Assembly (NCBI GenBank): GCA_013289445.1
Contig: JABCZZ010000002.1
Coordinates: 31,566-95,565 of the forward strand
DNA length: 64,000 nt
Origin: Alphaproteobacteria bacterium
GTDB lineage: Bacteria; Pseudomonadota; Alphaproteobacteria; Rickettsiales; JABCZZ01
Reading direction: 5' to 3'
Shown piece after piece: positions 45,411-54,181 of the stretch. Under the pieces are notes generated by a model that did no database searches, was not told the origin of the DNA, and saw nothing but the letters and a program-made list of their open reading frames with translations. The position numbers and the translations under genes are program-made. Positions within the stretch are counted from its first letter, which is position 1. Every line of letters begins with the position of its first letter.

Positions 45411-46108
45411 TACGCTCGGCAATTTTCAACGCGCTCTTCTGGATCTGGATCGTCGTGCTGGGTCTTGCGGGCCTGCCGATATGTCTTGTGTACCCGCCCT
45501 TCTCTTTTGTCATCTCGCGCATCTGGGCGCTGGGCACGCTGTCGATGCTGCGCGTACTTTGCGGCATCACGCATGAAATACGCGGCCACGAATATATTCC
45601 GGCGACGGCAGCCATCATCGCCTCCAAGCATCAGTCAGCATGGGATACGGTTATCTTCTGGACGCTGCTCAAGCGCCCGGCCTATGTGCTCAAGCGCGAG
45701 CTGCTCTGGTTCCCTGTGTTCGGCTGGTACCTTTTGCTGCTACGCAGCATCTATATCGATCGCAAGGCGGGAGCCTCTGCACTCAAGCGCATATTGCGCG
45801 AAGCGCAGGACCGCGTGACGCGCGGCAGTTCTATCGTCATCTTCCCGGAAGGCACGCGCATCGCTGTGGGCGCGCCAAGCAGCTATCAGCCGGGCGTCGC
45901 CGCGCTCTACCAGCATCTGGACGTGCCCGTAGTGCCCGTGGCGCTGAATTCGGGAAAGTTCTGGTCGAAAAATGCCTTTGTGAAAACGCCGGGGAAAATC
46001 ACGATTGAATTTCTGCCGCCGATTGCGTCAGGGCTCAAAAGCCGCGAGTTTCTTAAGCAGTTGCAGGACAGCATCGAGAATAAAGCGGCAGAGCTGATCG
46101 CGTTATAA
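45404..46108 (+). CDS. plsC: 1-acyl-sn-glycerol-3-phosphate acyltransferase
   Basis: A 234-aa membrane acyltransferase of phospholipid synthesis. The catalytic box is KHQSAWDT (the usual NHxxxxD with Lys for Asn), and the substrate motif is IFPEGTRIAVGA; VPVVPVALNSG follows. Two hydrophobic N-terminal segments anchor it. It ends the grpE-ftsX-gmhB-ydcF-like-plsC run. Confidence 0.93.
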   Translation: MVIRSAIFNALFWIWIVVLGLAGLPICLVYPPFSFVISRIWALGTLSMLRVLCGITHEIRGHEYIPATAAIIASKHQSAWDTVIFWTLLKRPAYVLKRELLWFPVFGWYLLLLRSIYIDRKAGASALKRILREAQDRVTRGSSIVIFPEGTRIAVGAPSSYQPGVAALYQHLDVPVVPVALNSGKFWSKNAFVKTPGKITIEFLPPIASGLKSREFLKQLQDSIENKAAELIAL

Positions 46109-46193
46109 TTTTTGCATGGGTACGCGCAGGAGTTCTATAGACGACCTCGCAGGAGATTTTGCGGAGCGAAATCGGAGGGCGGCGTCCCCTGAA

Positions 46194-46907
46194 TTACTTC
46201 AGCACCCGGCCTTCTTTAATACGGATCACCGGATAATTAAACATGGAGATCAGGCTCTCGTCATGTGTGGCAAACACGATAGTCGTGCCACTCTTATGCA
46301 GGGTTTCAAAAAGATACATGAATTTGAAACGCAGCGCAGCGTCGAGATTGCCGCTCGGTTCATCGGCAAACACCACGTCCGGGTTGGTGATGACCGCACG
46401 CGCAATGGCCGCGCGCTGCTTCTGCCCACCTGAGAGTATTTCAGGACGCGCGCGGTGATAGGCGGAGAGCCCTACCCAGTCAAGCATCTCGCCGACTTTC
46501 TGCGCGATCTGTTTCTTGGATTCGCCCGCGATTTTAAGCGGCAGGCCGACATTTTCTTCAATCGTCAGATGATCGATAAGACGGTAATCCTGAAATACCG
46601 TACCTACGCGGCGGCGCAGCGGTGGAAGGGCGCTGCGCATGAGCATGGTGGTCTCTTTGCCAAACAGCTTGACGCTGCCACGCGTCGGCTTTACGGCGAG
46701 CGACATAACATTGAGCAGTGAGGATTTACCGGCACCGCTGACGCCAGAGAGAAAATAAAACCCGCCGCGCTCAATGCTGAGCGTGATGTCGCGCAGCACT
46801 TCCTGCCCGGTGAGATACCCCATCGAGACTTTATCCAGCCGGATTATTTCTTCCGCCGGTGACGCGGCCGGCTCACCCTCGCTTATTATTTGCTCGCCTA
46901 AATGCAT
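46194..46907 (-). CDS. ftsE: Cell division ATP-binding protein FtsE
   Basis: A 237-aa ABC ATPase: Walker [15 protein letters not shown]-loop [21 protein letters not shown] (very FtsE-like), signature [14 protein letters not shown], Walker [13 protein letters not shown] and switch ATHDE. The start at 46907 (MHLGEQ) is the first plausible one; longer readings cross the divergent gene. It converges with plsC and is divergent from the zinc-ribbon gene (45 bases apart). It is cut off from its partner ftsX, which lies on the other strand. Confidence 0.93.
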   Translation of the reverse strand: MHLGEQIISEGEPAASPAEEIIRLDKVSMGYLTGQEVLRDITLSIERGGFYFLSGVSGAGKSSLLNVMSLAVKPTRGSVKLFGKETTMLMRSALPPLRRRVGTVFQDYRLIDHLTIEENVGLPLKIAGESKKQIAQKVGEMLDWVGLSAYHRARPEILSGGQKQRAAIARAVITNPDVVFADEPSGNLDAALRFKFMYLFETLHKSGTTIVFATHDESLISMFNYPVIRIKEGRVLK

Positions 46908-46952
46908 CCCGTCGTTATAATCCACTGTGGTGAAAAATCCACCGGGTTTTAC

Positions 46953-47672
46953 ATGATTCTGACTTGCGAGAAATGCAGCACGCGCTACATGGTGCCCGAT
47001 GCCGCTATCGGACACACCGGCAGAACCGTGCGCTGTGCCAATTGCGGCAATACCTGGCTGCAAACCAAGGACGGCCCGATTGCGCAGCCTCAGCCGCAAA
47101 GCGATAAGATAGTAGAAAAAGTGAGGGAAAAGCTCACTCCGCATCCGGTCTTTGCTGCGGTACGCAAGCGTCCCATCCCGCCGGGCTCCAACCTGCCTGT
47201 CGTGGTCGTCACCCACAGCGCCCCCCGCTGGATGCGCTTGCTCTGCGTGGCGCTGATTCCGCTCATCATCATCCTGTCGCCTTTTGCCTATCGCAAGACC
47301 ATCATCCATAACCACCCCGAACTGTCGTTCCTGTTCGAGCCGTTCGGTATCTATTACACGGACGGGCTTTCGCTCGCCGATGTCGGCATCAGCAAGAGCG
47401 AGGGGCTTAATCAGAAAGTCAATGTTACTATTGATTGCAACGTCATCAACGAAGCCAAGGGCAGCCGTACCCTGCCGCAGTTAAGCGTGACGCTGATTGG
47501 CACCGACGGAAGGGCGGCGGGCAGCAGCGGCAATATCGTCGAGAGCGGCAAGAACATGGTCAGCGGCGATCTGACGCACTGCAAACCCTTTACGTTTGAA
47601 GCCAGCGATGACATCGACAGCGCACGCATCGACCTGGCCGACCCCTTCGACCTCGCATTGCGCAGCAAATAA
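46953..47672 (+). CDS. Zinc-ribbon (MJ0042-type) single-pass membrane protein
   Basis: A 239-aa protein. An N-terminal zinc ribbon with two CxxC knuckles ([13 protein letters not shown] ... [10 protein letters not shown]) is followed by a Pro/Gln-rich linker, one membrane helix ([18 protein letters not shown]) and a C-terminal periplasmic domain of about 130 residues with FxSAxIDLADPF-like strands. In alphaproteobacteria such proteins are often divergent from ftsE, as here. The role is unknown, possibly in division or envelope assembly. Confidence 0.85.
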   Translation: MILTCEKCSTRYMVPDAAIGHTGRTVRCANCGNTWLQTKDGPIAQPQPQSDKIVEKVREKLTPHPVFAAVRKRPIPPGSNLPVVVVTHSAPRWMRLLCVALIPLIIILSPFAYRKTIIHNHPELSFLFEPFGIYYTDGLSLADVGISKSEGLNQKVNVTIDCNVINEAKGSRTLPQLSVTLIGTDGRAAGSSGNIVESGKNMVSGDLTHCKPFTFEASDDIDSARIDLADPFDLALRSK

Positions 47673-47681
47673 GGAATCCCG

Positions 47682-48215
47682 ATGCCCTCACGTGAAATCC
47701 CCATACTCTACTCCGCCGAAGAGATCGAAGAACGCGTCAAGCAACTGGCACGCGAGATATCGTTGAAATTGCCGCCCGACCTGATGATCGTCTCACTGCT
47801 TAAGGGCAGCTTCGTTTTTACCGCCGATCTCATTCGTGCGCTGCACCAGGTGGGATTGCATCCGCAGATCGATTTTCTTACCATCTCAAGTTACGGCGGC
47901 GGCACCGCGACCAAAAAGACCATCACGGTCAATCGCGATTTAAGCGAGGAGGTCAAGGATCGCCACGTGCTGATTCTCGATGATATCCTTGAATCCGGCC
48001 GTTCATTGCAGTTTGCCCGCAACCTGCTCACCGAGCGCGGGGCAGCGTCGCTGAAAATCGTCGTGCTGCTGGAAAAGCCCGGTAAGCGCGAGACACCGGT
48101 GAGTGCCGATTTCGTCGGGTTCACCATCCCGGACAAATTCGTCGTCGGCTACGGTCTTGATTACGCCAATTACTACCGTGAACTTCCCTATGTAGGCGTA
48201 CTCGACATTCATTAA
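47682..48215 (+). CDS. hpt: Hypoxanthine phosphoribosyltransferase
   Basis: A 177-aa type I phosphoribosyltransferase of purine salvage. Visible are LLKGSFVFTADLIRAL, the flexible-loop region ISSYGGGTATKKTI, the PRPP motif VLILDDILESGRSLQFA, and PDKFVVGYGLDYANYYRELPYVG. It follows the zinc-ribbon gene by 9 bases and ends at a hairpin. Confidence 0.94.
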   Translation: MPSREIPILYSAEEIEERVKQLAREISLKLPPDLMIVSLLKGSFVFTADLIRALHQVGLHPQIDFLTISSYGGGTATKKTITVNRDLSEEVKDRHVLILDDILESGRSLQFARNLLTERGAASLKIVVLLEKPGKRETPVSADFVGFTIPDKFVVGYGLDYANYYRELPYVGVLDIH

Positions 48216-48244
48216 AAGTATGCGACGCGTACTGCTTTGCTTTT
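48213..48244. terminator. Bidirectional terminator between hpt and the kinase-like gene
   Basis: AGTATGC (48217-48223) and GCGTACT (48227-48233) form a 7-bp stem with one T-G pair and a 3-base loop. The hairpin is flanked by AAAA on the left and GCTTTGCTTTT on the right, so it could end transcription from both convergent genes. Confidence 0.5.
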
Positions 48245-49151
48245 AATGAAAATCGCGGGGCGAGATACGAAGATGTTGCTCAAGTTTATCGAGGTGCGTG
48301 CGTAGTTTCCGGGTCGTCTGCGAAAGCGGCAGGCGTGAAAATTCATCGACCGTCCTCACTTTGTCAAACGCCACCGGCTGGCCAGTGATGGGTCGCCTGA
48401 GCTCAGCGTCGTCAAAAGGCGTGGGCACCATGCGTGCGGCATTTTCGAGTTTTTCGGAAATGCGGCGTTGCGCCGTGCTTACGCGCAATATAAGCACTGC
48501 CGACTCCGGGCCCGACGGTATCTGGAAGAACGGCGTGGTAAATGTCGACAACATCTGGTGCACGCTTCTGAGGTGATTGGGAGAAACTCCACCGAAGCAG
48601 CCTCTGTAATCAATTGATGGCACTTCCGTATCGATCCAGCGCAACGCATTATCGGAAAGCGTCAGGTTATCGCCGATGGGATCAATTAAATGGCCTTTTT
48701 TCGTAAGCAGATTCATGTTGCGCAGCAGATCCTCATAGGAAGATTGAGGGACGTTGGCAATGCGTTCGAGCACCTGCGCATACGCCTCATGTTCCGCATT
48801 AACGCCAATAAGCGTGGATTCGCTGGCCAGTTTACGCCACAACCGGTGCAGCGACATGCCCGGCTGGCGTATGCGCAAACTGATGCCCGCCTCGCCCTGC
48901 AGCACTACGGGCGCAAGCGTTGTGCCGCCATATCCATAATCGACCGGAGTGAGCACGGTGCTTGCAAGCAGCCTTTTTTCAAGAACGTCGCGTGGCGCTT
49001 GCCGGCGCTCCTCGTCAGAACGCAAGGCGCACAACACATAGCTGTTAAAGCGCGGATCGCTTACAGGAAATACCCACGCACCCTTACCTTCGCCAAGCAT
49101 GGGCTGCGAAGCAGAATCAAGAATGAGCTGGTGAATGCTGTCTCTTGCCAT
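48243..49151 (-). CDS. Orphan protein with possible protein-kinase fold
   Basis: A 302-aa soluble protein that I do not recognise by name. Spacing of several short motifs recalls the protein-kinase fold: a Gly-rich turn LGEGKGAWVFPV (19-30), a helix (YEDLLRNMNLLTKK) leading to LIDPIGDNL with Asp157 and Asn162 exactly five apart as in HRDxxxxN, and WIDTE with Asp174 twelve residues later, near the DFG position. The usual ATP-anchoring Lys is not evident, so it may be a pseudokinase or the match may be accidental. It is monocistronic, tail-to-tail with hpt. Confidence 0.5.
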   Translation of the reverse strand: MARDSIHQLILDSASQPMLGEGKGAWVFPVSDPRFNSYVLCALRSDEERRQAPRDVLEKRLLASTVLTPVDYGYGGTTLAPVVLQGEAGISLRIRQPGMSLHRLWRKLASESTLIGVNAEHEAYAQVLERIANVPQSSYEDLLRNMNLLTKKGHLIDPIGDNLTLSDNALRWIDTEVPSIDYRGCFGGVSPNHLRSVHQMLSTFTTPFFQIPSGPESAVLILRVSTAQRRISEKLENAARMVPTPFDDAELRRPITGQPVAFDKVRTVDEFSRLPLSQTTRKLRTHLDKLEQHLRISPRDFH

Positions 49152-49204
49152 GCCTTAAGTTTAGCATGGAGTATTTAACAAATCGTTTACGCTAAAATTG
49201 GCTA

Positions 49205-50464
49205 TCACAGCCACTTCGGCAGGCTATCGCGCGCAAGCAATTCTTCGTAGGTCTGACGCCTGCGCACCACGGCATGTTGCGCCCCGCTTACCATCACTTC
49301 GGCCAGCAGCGGGCGGGCGTTGTAGGTTGAGGCCATGGAGGCGCCGTATGCTCCGGTCGTGCGAAATGCCAGCAGATCACCGGCGTTTGGAACTTTGAGC
49401 AGACGAGAGGCGGCAAAAATATCGCCGGTTTCGCAGACCGGCCCCACCACATCGACCAGTTCGGTCTTGGCATTGGCATCCACCACCACCGGCACGATGT
49501 CATGATAGGCATCATACAATGTCGGGCGAATGAGATCGTTCATGCCGGCATCGACGATGACAAAAATGCGATCGGCGCTGCGCTTGACGTAAATCACGCG
49601 CGTCACCAGCAGCCCGGCATTGCCCGTGAGCAAGCGGCCAGGCTCAAAGATGAGCTGGCAATCAAGCCCTTGGGTCGCTTCCTTCACCACTTCGCCGTAG
49701 GCGGCGGGCAGCGGCGGCGGGTCCTGGTTATTGCCGTAAGGAATGCCCAGCCCTCCGCCCAGATCGAGCGTCGTGATCGCATGCCCCGCCTTGCGCAGCG
49801 CATGCACGAGTTCGACTGCGCGTGCAAATGCATGCCTAAACGGCGTGAGGTTGGTGAGCTGTGAACCGATATGCATGGAAACACCCTGCACCGTAAGGCC
49901 GGGCAGCTTCGCCGCTGCTGCATACAGCGCGCCCGCCTCTTTAATTGGCACGCCGAATTTGCTTTCCTTGTGGCCGGTGGAAATCTTGGCATGCGTGTCC
50001 GACACGATATCGGGATTGACGCGCAGCGCGATGCACGCCGTTTTCCTGGCAGATGCGGCCTGCTCGGAAAGCAGCTCCAGCTCGGGCCTGGATTCGACAT
50101 TGAACTGAAAAATCCCCTGCGCAAGCGCAAACGCTATTTCATCACGCGTCTTGCCGACACCGGAAAACACGATTTTCTGCGGCGCGATTCCGGCGGCAAG
50201 CGCCACACGTATCTCCCCGCCCGACACCACGTCCGCACCACTGCCTTCGCCCGCAAGCGTTTTAATAACCGCCAGCATGTCATTGGCTTTGACCGCGTAG
50301 CAGATGAGCGCCTTGGCGGGCAACGCATCACGAAACACGGTGAAGTGGCGCTTGAGTGTCGCGCTTGAATAACAGTAGAAAGGCGTGCCGGTTTTTTCAG
50401 CGAGTGCGCTGAGCGCGACGTCTTCCGCATGCAGCATGCCGTTTTTATAAATAAAATGATCCAC
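49205..50464 (-). CDS. lysA: Diaminopimelate decarboxylase
   Basis: A 419-aa fold-III PLP enzyme making L-lysine from meso-DAP. The PLP Lys is in CYAVKANDML, the barrel strand in VSMHIGSQLTN, the Gly-rich PLP phosphate loop in DLGGGLGIPYG, EPGRLLTGNAG follows, and the second-subunit Cys is in VGPVCETGDIFA. It starts 2 bases after lptM, in the conserved argH-lptM-lysA order. Confidence 0.96.
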   Translation of the reverse strand: MDHFIYKNGMLHAEDVALSALAEKTGTPFYCYSSATLKRHFTVFRDALPAKALICYAVKANDMLAVIKTLAGEGSGADVVSGGEIRVALAAGIAPQKIVFSGVGKTRDEIAFALAQGIFQFNVESRPELELLSEQAASARKTACIALRVNPDIVSDTHAKISTGHKESKFGVPIKEAGALYAAAAKLPGLTVQGVSMHIGSQLTNLTPFRHAFARAVELVHALRKAGHAITTLDLGGGLGIPYGNNQDPPPLPAAYGEVVKEATQGLDCQLIFEPGRLLTGNAGLLVTRVIYVKRSADRIFVIVDAGMNDLIRPTLYDAYHDIVPVVVDANAKTELVDVVGPVCETGDIFAASRLLKVPNAGDLLAFRTTGAYGASMASTYNARPLLAEVMVSGAQHAVVRRRQTYEELLARDSLPKWL

Positions 50465-50466
50465 AG

Positions 50467-50739
50467 CTACTGACCCGAGTTCGATATGGGCGGCACAATC
50501 GCCGGGTTGGAGAGCGACGATGGCGGCGTAGCATTGGTCGCAGGACTCGTCACATCAGGCGGCGGCGTGTTTTGTTTGGCAGCGGGGCCGGATTTGCAGT
50601 TCGGATCGATCTTGTTGCCCTGATCATCGAGCTTGCAGTTATGTTTGTACTTTTCCTGATTCGGCAATTCGAGATTGCGCTTGAGTCCACAGGCGCTGAG
50701 CATGCTTAGCATTATCAGGCAGAGCAGTGCGCGTTTCAT
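50467..50739 (-). CDS. lptM: Small lipoprotein LptM-like
   Basis: A 90-aa lipoprotein with signal peptide and lipobox ([10 protein letters not shown]; lipidated Cys17). The mature part is short, Pro/Asn/Ser-rich and disordered, with two more Cys in KHNCKLDD and DPNCKSG. LptM (YifL) helps oxidative maturation of the LptD translocon. The position between argH and lysA, coupled to both (4-base overlap with argH), is the usual one, which supports the call more than the sequence does. Confidence 0.75.
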   Translation of the reverse strand: MKRALLCLIMLSMLSACGLKRNLELPNQEKYKHNCKLDDQGNKIDPNCKSGPAAKQNTPPPDVTSPATNATPPSSLSNPAIVPPISNSGQ

Positions 50740-52163
50740 AAATACTTTGCCTTCGCCGCCTTGACAGCCTCTTTCACCAGGGCGGGCGCCGTGCCGCCGA
50801 AACTTGTGCGGCTCTGCAGCGAATGGGCAAGGCTGAGCACATTAAACACATCCTTGGTGATGCCAGGCTCGATCTTCTGCATCTGCGCCAGCGGCAATTG
50901 CGCCAGATCGCATTTCGCTGCGATGGCGACGGCCACGATTTTTGCCGTGACATGATGGGCTTTGCGAAACGGCATTGTCAGCGTGCGTACGAGCCAGTCG
51001 GCCAGATCGGTCGCCGTGGAATAGCCCGATGCTGCCAGTGCCTGCATGCGTTTTTTGTCGGCGGTGAAATCGCCCACCAGCCCGGTGGCGGCGCTTAACA
51101 CCAGCTGCCATTGGGTCGCCGCGTCAAACAGCGGTTCCTTGTCTTCCTGCATGTCCTTGTTATAGGCCAGCGGCAGGCCTTTCATGGTGGTAAGCAGCGA
51201 AATGAACGCGCCCGCCATGCGGCCGGTCTTGCCGCGAATCAGCTCGGCGGCATCCGGGTTGCGCTTTTGCGGCATGATCGAACTGCCACTGGTGAACAAA
51301 TCGGAAAAAGCAATGAAACCGAAGGGCGGTGTCGACCACAAGATGCATTCCTCAGCAAAACGCGACAGATGCATGGCACTGATCGAAGCAGCGCTTAAAA
51401 ATTCGAGCGCGAAGTCGCGATCCGACACCGCATCGAGCGAATTGCTCATCGGCCTGGTAAAGCCAAGGGCCTTGGCGGTCATATGGCGGTCGATGGGAAA
51501 AGATGTTCCGGCCAGCGCCGCCGCACCCAGCGGGCATTCATCCAGCCTTGCCAGCAGATCGTTCACCCTGCCCCGATCACGGCCAAACATTTCAACATAG
51601 GCCAGCAGGTGATGGCCAAGCGTAACAGGCTGGGCCGGTTGCAGGTGAGTGAAACCGGGCATGATGGTCTCAGCATGTTCGCTGGCGCGCCCCAGCAACG
51701 CCGCCTGCAACGCGCGCAGTAATTCGTCGATACCGTGCAACGCGTCACGCACGTAAAGTCTCAGATCAAGCGCCACCTGATCATTGCGCGAGCGCGCAGT
51801 ATGCAGCTTGCCCGCCACGTCGCCCACCAGTTCGGCAAGACGCGACTCGATATTCATATGGATGTCTTCAAGGCTTTCCTTGAATTCAAAGGCACCGGCG
51901 AGAATTTCTTTTTTGATCTTCTCGAGTCCGCCCACGATGGTCTTTGCTTCCGCATCGGTCAGGATGCCGACCTTGGCAAGCATCTGGCAATGCGCCACCG
52001 AACCCGCGATATCCTGCGCGAAAAGCGCACGGTCAAACGCGATGGAAGCGTTGATTTTCGCCATGCTCTGCGCCGGGCCGGCCTTGAACTGGCCCCCCCA
52101 CATCGGATTGGCGCCTTTTGTCATCTTGTGCTTGTCTTCACGTTTCACTATCTTGTCCGCCAT
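50736..52163 (-). CDS. argH: Argininosuccinate lyase
   Basis: A 475-aa lyase producing arginine and fumarate. [14 protein letters not shown] opens the fold, [22 protein letters not shown] and [20 protein letters not shown] carry substrate residues, and [23 protein letters not shown] is the fumarase/ASL signature with the catalytic Ser. An in-frame Met 13 residues in is an alternative start. It is divergent from the thioredoxin gene with 16 bases between starts. Confidence 0.96.
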   Translation of the reverse strand: MADKIVKREDKHKMTKGANPMWGGQFKAGPAQSMAKINASIAFDRALFAQDIAGSVAHCQMLAKVGILTDAEAKTIVGGLEKIKKEILAGAFEFKESLEDIHMNIESRLAELVGDVAGKLHTARSRNDQVALDLRLYVRDALHGIDELLRALQAALLGRASEHAETIMPGFTHLQPAQPVTLGHHLLAYVEMFGRDRGRVNDLLARLDECPLGAAALAGTSFPIDRHMTAKALGFTRPMSNSLDAVSDRDFALEFLSAASISAMHLSRFAEECILWSTPPFGFIAFSDLFTSGSSIMPQKRNPDAAELIRGKTGRMAGAFISLLTTMKGLPLAYNKDMQEDKEPLFDAATQWQLVLSAATGLVGDFTADKKRMQALAASGYSTATDLADWLVRTLTMPFRKAHHVTAKIVAVAIAAKCDLAQLPLAQMQKIEPGITKDVFNVLSLAHSLQSRTSFGGTAPALVKEAVKAAKAKYL

Positions 52164-52179
52164 AAATAAAGGAAACCTT

Positions 52180-52884
52180 ATGCTCCGCCCTGTTTCTTAC
52201 CCGATTGCCCGGTTTTTCACAAGCATTGCTATGGGCTTAGCCGTTCTTGGCGTGCTGGTGGCCTATGCACCAGACGCAGTGGCCGAGGAAGACCCGAATA
52301 TGGCGCCCACGCCGCAAGCCTCGCCGACAGTAAAAAATCTTGCCGCCCCCGTGCGCACGCCCGTTGTGACTCCAGCGCCTGCGCCTGCATCCGCCGCCGC
52401 GCCCGCACCTGAAGCAGCGCCCACCGCAACTCCTGTTCCCAGTGCCTCGGAAGGTCAATTGATAACTGCCGTCGTCGGCTTTCAGGACATGAAAGGCAAC
52501 ATGCTCTTCCTGCACGACTTCAAAGGCAAGGCGGTGATTGTCAATCTCTGGGCGAGCTGGTGTGGCCCCTGCGTGCAGGAAATGCCGTCACTCGCCAGAC
52601 TGCAGCAGCAATATAAAGACAAAGGCCTCGTGGTCATCGCACTTTCGGAAGACGACAGCCCTGAAATCGCCAGCAAGTTTTACAGCGCCCACGCTATCAC
52701 CGGCCTTGCGCCGTATTTTGATAAAGACCATGCGGTGATGACGGCGCTTGCCGCGCGCGGCCTGCCCACGTCCCTTCTCATTACCCGCTCCGGCCAGGCA
52801 GCGCTGCAACGCATCGAAGGCCCCATCGACTGGCAGGCAGCCAGTTTCAAACCGACGATTGAATGGCTGCTCAAGACCAAATAA
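52180..52884 (+). CDS. TlpA-like membrane-anchored thioredoxin
   Basis: A 234-aa protein with an N-terminal membrane anchor ([23 protein letters not shown]), an Ala/Pro-rich linker of about 60 residues, and a TlpA/ResA-type thioredoxin domain: [20 protein letters not shown] with the CxxC pair and [12 protein letters not shown] with cis-Pro. Such reductases maintain periplasmic Cys pairs, for example in cytochrome c or oxidase assembly. The divergent argH-tlpA layout is common in alphaproteobacteria. aaggaaacc precedes the ATG. Confidence 0.88.
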   Translation: MLRPVSYPIARFFTSIAMGLAVLGVLVAYAPDAVAEEDPNMAPTPQASPTVKNLAAPVRTPVVTPAPAPASAAAPAPEAAPTATPVPSASEGQLITAVVGFQDMKGNMLFLHDFKGKAVIVNLWASWCGPCVQEMPSLARLQQQYKDKGLVVIALSEDDSPEIASKFYSAHAITGLAPYFDKDHAVMTALAARGLPTSLLITRSGQAALQRIEGPIDWQAASFKPTIEWLLKTK

Positions 52885-52887
52885 CTA

Positions 52888-53406
52888 TTACCTGAACTTG
52901 CTCACCAGCTTGGCCATGTCCTTGAGTAGCTCCTGACCTACCGGGCCGCCGTCGCCGGTAATGCGCTTCTGCAAAATAAGCTTGATGGCATCGATATGTT
53001 TGCGCAGCACCAATGCCTGCGCTTCGGTGAATCCGAAATTGTCACAAAACGTATAGAGCGAACGCGCGACGCTTGAGGCAAGTGTGAAGCCAAACGTTCC
53101 CGCCTGCGATTTGATCGAGATGGCGATGCGGCGCAGCTCCTCCAGATGAAGATTTCCGGGCTTGAGCTTGACGGTAAGATCGGTGAAGGCTCTTTCGAGT
53201 TTCGCGATATCCTCGCCGATCCATTGAAGAAAATCTTCCTGTTTGCTGTCGACATTCTGCTGCGCCTGAGCCACCACCGCTTCGTCGAGCATCTTGGACA
53301 TCTCGACATTGCCGATGGCTTTCTTCAGCGTGTAATCGGGCGGCAGGATAGTGACTTCTTCGTCCTGTAATAACGGCGTCACTGGCGTCGGTGTGTTGTC
53401 TTTCAT
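52888..53406 (-). CDS. Degenerate Hpt-like protein paired with a response regulator
   Basis: A 172-aa helical protein. The segment LEELRRIAISIKSQAGTFGF aligns with the Hpt core (AHxLKGxAGxLG), but the phosphorylatable His is replaced by Ile, and a second helix (SSVARSLYTFCDNF) follows as in Hpt bundles. It probably cannot carry phosphate and may act as a pseudo-phosphotransferase or docking protein. The start at 53406 has a gggagag site. The receiver gene lies 24 bases upstream on the same strand, just before the flagellar operon. Confidence 0.6.
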   Translation of the reverse strand: MKDNTPTPVTPLLQDEEVTILPPDYTLKKAIGNVEMSKMLDEAVVAQAQQNVDSKQEDFLQWIGEDIAKLERAFTDLTVKLKPGNLHLEELRRIAISIKSQAGTFGFTLASSVARSLYTFCDNFGFTEAQALVLRKHIDAIKLILQKRITGDGGPVGQELLKDMAKLVSKFR

Positions 53407-53430
53407 GTCTCTCCCTTTTGGCCGCAACCG

Positions 53431-53949
53431 TTAGGCCTTGCGCCTTTTTCTTTTTTCGATGCCGCCTTGCGAATTATCATCACGCCGGCGGCGGTCATGG
53501 CCGCGGAAATTGGGGGCGAGCACGAAATTGCGCGGATTATCGACTACGGCAATAATGCGGTCGACCAGGCGTTTTACCGTAAAAGGCTTGGCGATGAATT
53601 CGGTAACACCGGCATCGCGCGCAGCGATCACATCTTCTTCTTCAGCGCGCGCGGTGAGCAATATGATAGGTATCACGCGGTAGAACGCATCCGGCAAACT
53701 GCGCACGCGCTTGACAAAATCGATACCGTCCATCGGCTGCATCGTCCAGTCGGTGATGATGAGATGCACCTGTTCTTTGTCCAAGATGCTAAGGCCCTCT
53801 TTACCGTCGCTTCCTGTGAACACATGCTTGAATCCCAGATCGGAAAGAATACCCTGCACCAGACCCAGCATGCGCGGATCGTTATCCAGCACGAGAATCT
53901 TGATATTCAGCAATGCGGCGCGACCGGGGGCGGAAGTGGATTTTTTCAT
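53431..53949 (-). CDS. CheY-like response regulator with basic C-terminal tail
   Basis: A 172-aa receiver with phosphoacceptor Asp67 (LIITDWTMQPMDGIDF), acidic residues in VLDNDPRM, Thr in LLTARAEEED and Lys in AKPFTVKR. After the receiver comes a Pro/Arg-rich tail (FRGHDRRRRDDN ... KRKRRKA), typical of an alphaproteobacterial CheY-like group with FxGxDRRRR tails. It forms a unit with the Hpt-like gene downstream and is divergent from the flagellar operon, so a motility role is plausible. Confidence 0.87.
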   Translation of the reverse strand: MKKSTSAPGRAALLNIKILVLDNDPRMLGLVQGILSDLGFKHVFTGSDGKEGLSILDKEQVHLIITDWTMQPMDGIDFVKRVRSLPDAFYRVIPIILLTARAEEEDVIAARDAGVTEFIAKPFTVKRLVDRIIAVVDNPRNFVLAPNFRGHDRRRRDDNSQGGIEKRKRRKA

Positions 53950-54116
53950 GATGTCCTGAATGCGATGTGTGGAAAAAAAATAGAGGCATTGCCGGTATTG
54001 TCAATGCAAAGCACAGAGGCATTGCCGCCGGGCAATTTTTTCTCAGTAGCACCGCAAGGGAGTGTCGGAAGTTCTATTTTTTTATCGCTGAGAGGGAGAG
54101 ATAGTGCAATTTTACC

Positions 54117-54137
54117 ACTAGGCAAAAATTGCCTAGT
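54117..54137. promoter_or_regulatory. Perfect 9-bp palindrome at the fliF promoter
   Basis: ACTAGGCAA (54117-54125) and TTGCCTAGT (54129-54137) are perfect reverse complements around AAA, 44 bases before the fliF ATG. Further TTGCC/GGCAA half-sites lie at 53988-53993, 54021-54026 and 54031-54036. In Caulobacter, FlbD binds a site at the fliF promoter to repress it; this palindrome is a candidate equivalent. Confidence 0.5.
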
Positions 54138-54181
54138 TTACGCGGAAAATTGCTTTGACCCGAGTCTGAGAGCCATATACA

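Noticed and set aside
46116..46433. Small plus-strand frame after plsC
   Set aside because: Most of it is antisense to ftsE and there is no ribosome site; only the intergenic part is noted as a finding.
47090..47315. Upstream extension of the ftsE frame to 47315
   Set aside because: It would run antisense through the zinc-ribbon gene. FtsE homologues begin near MHLGEQ at 46907.
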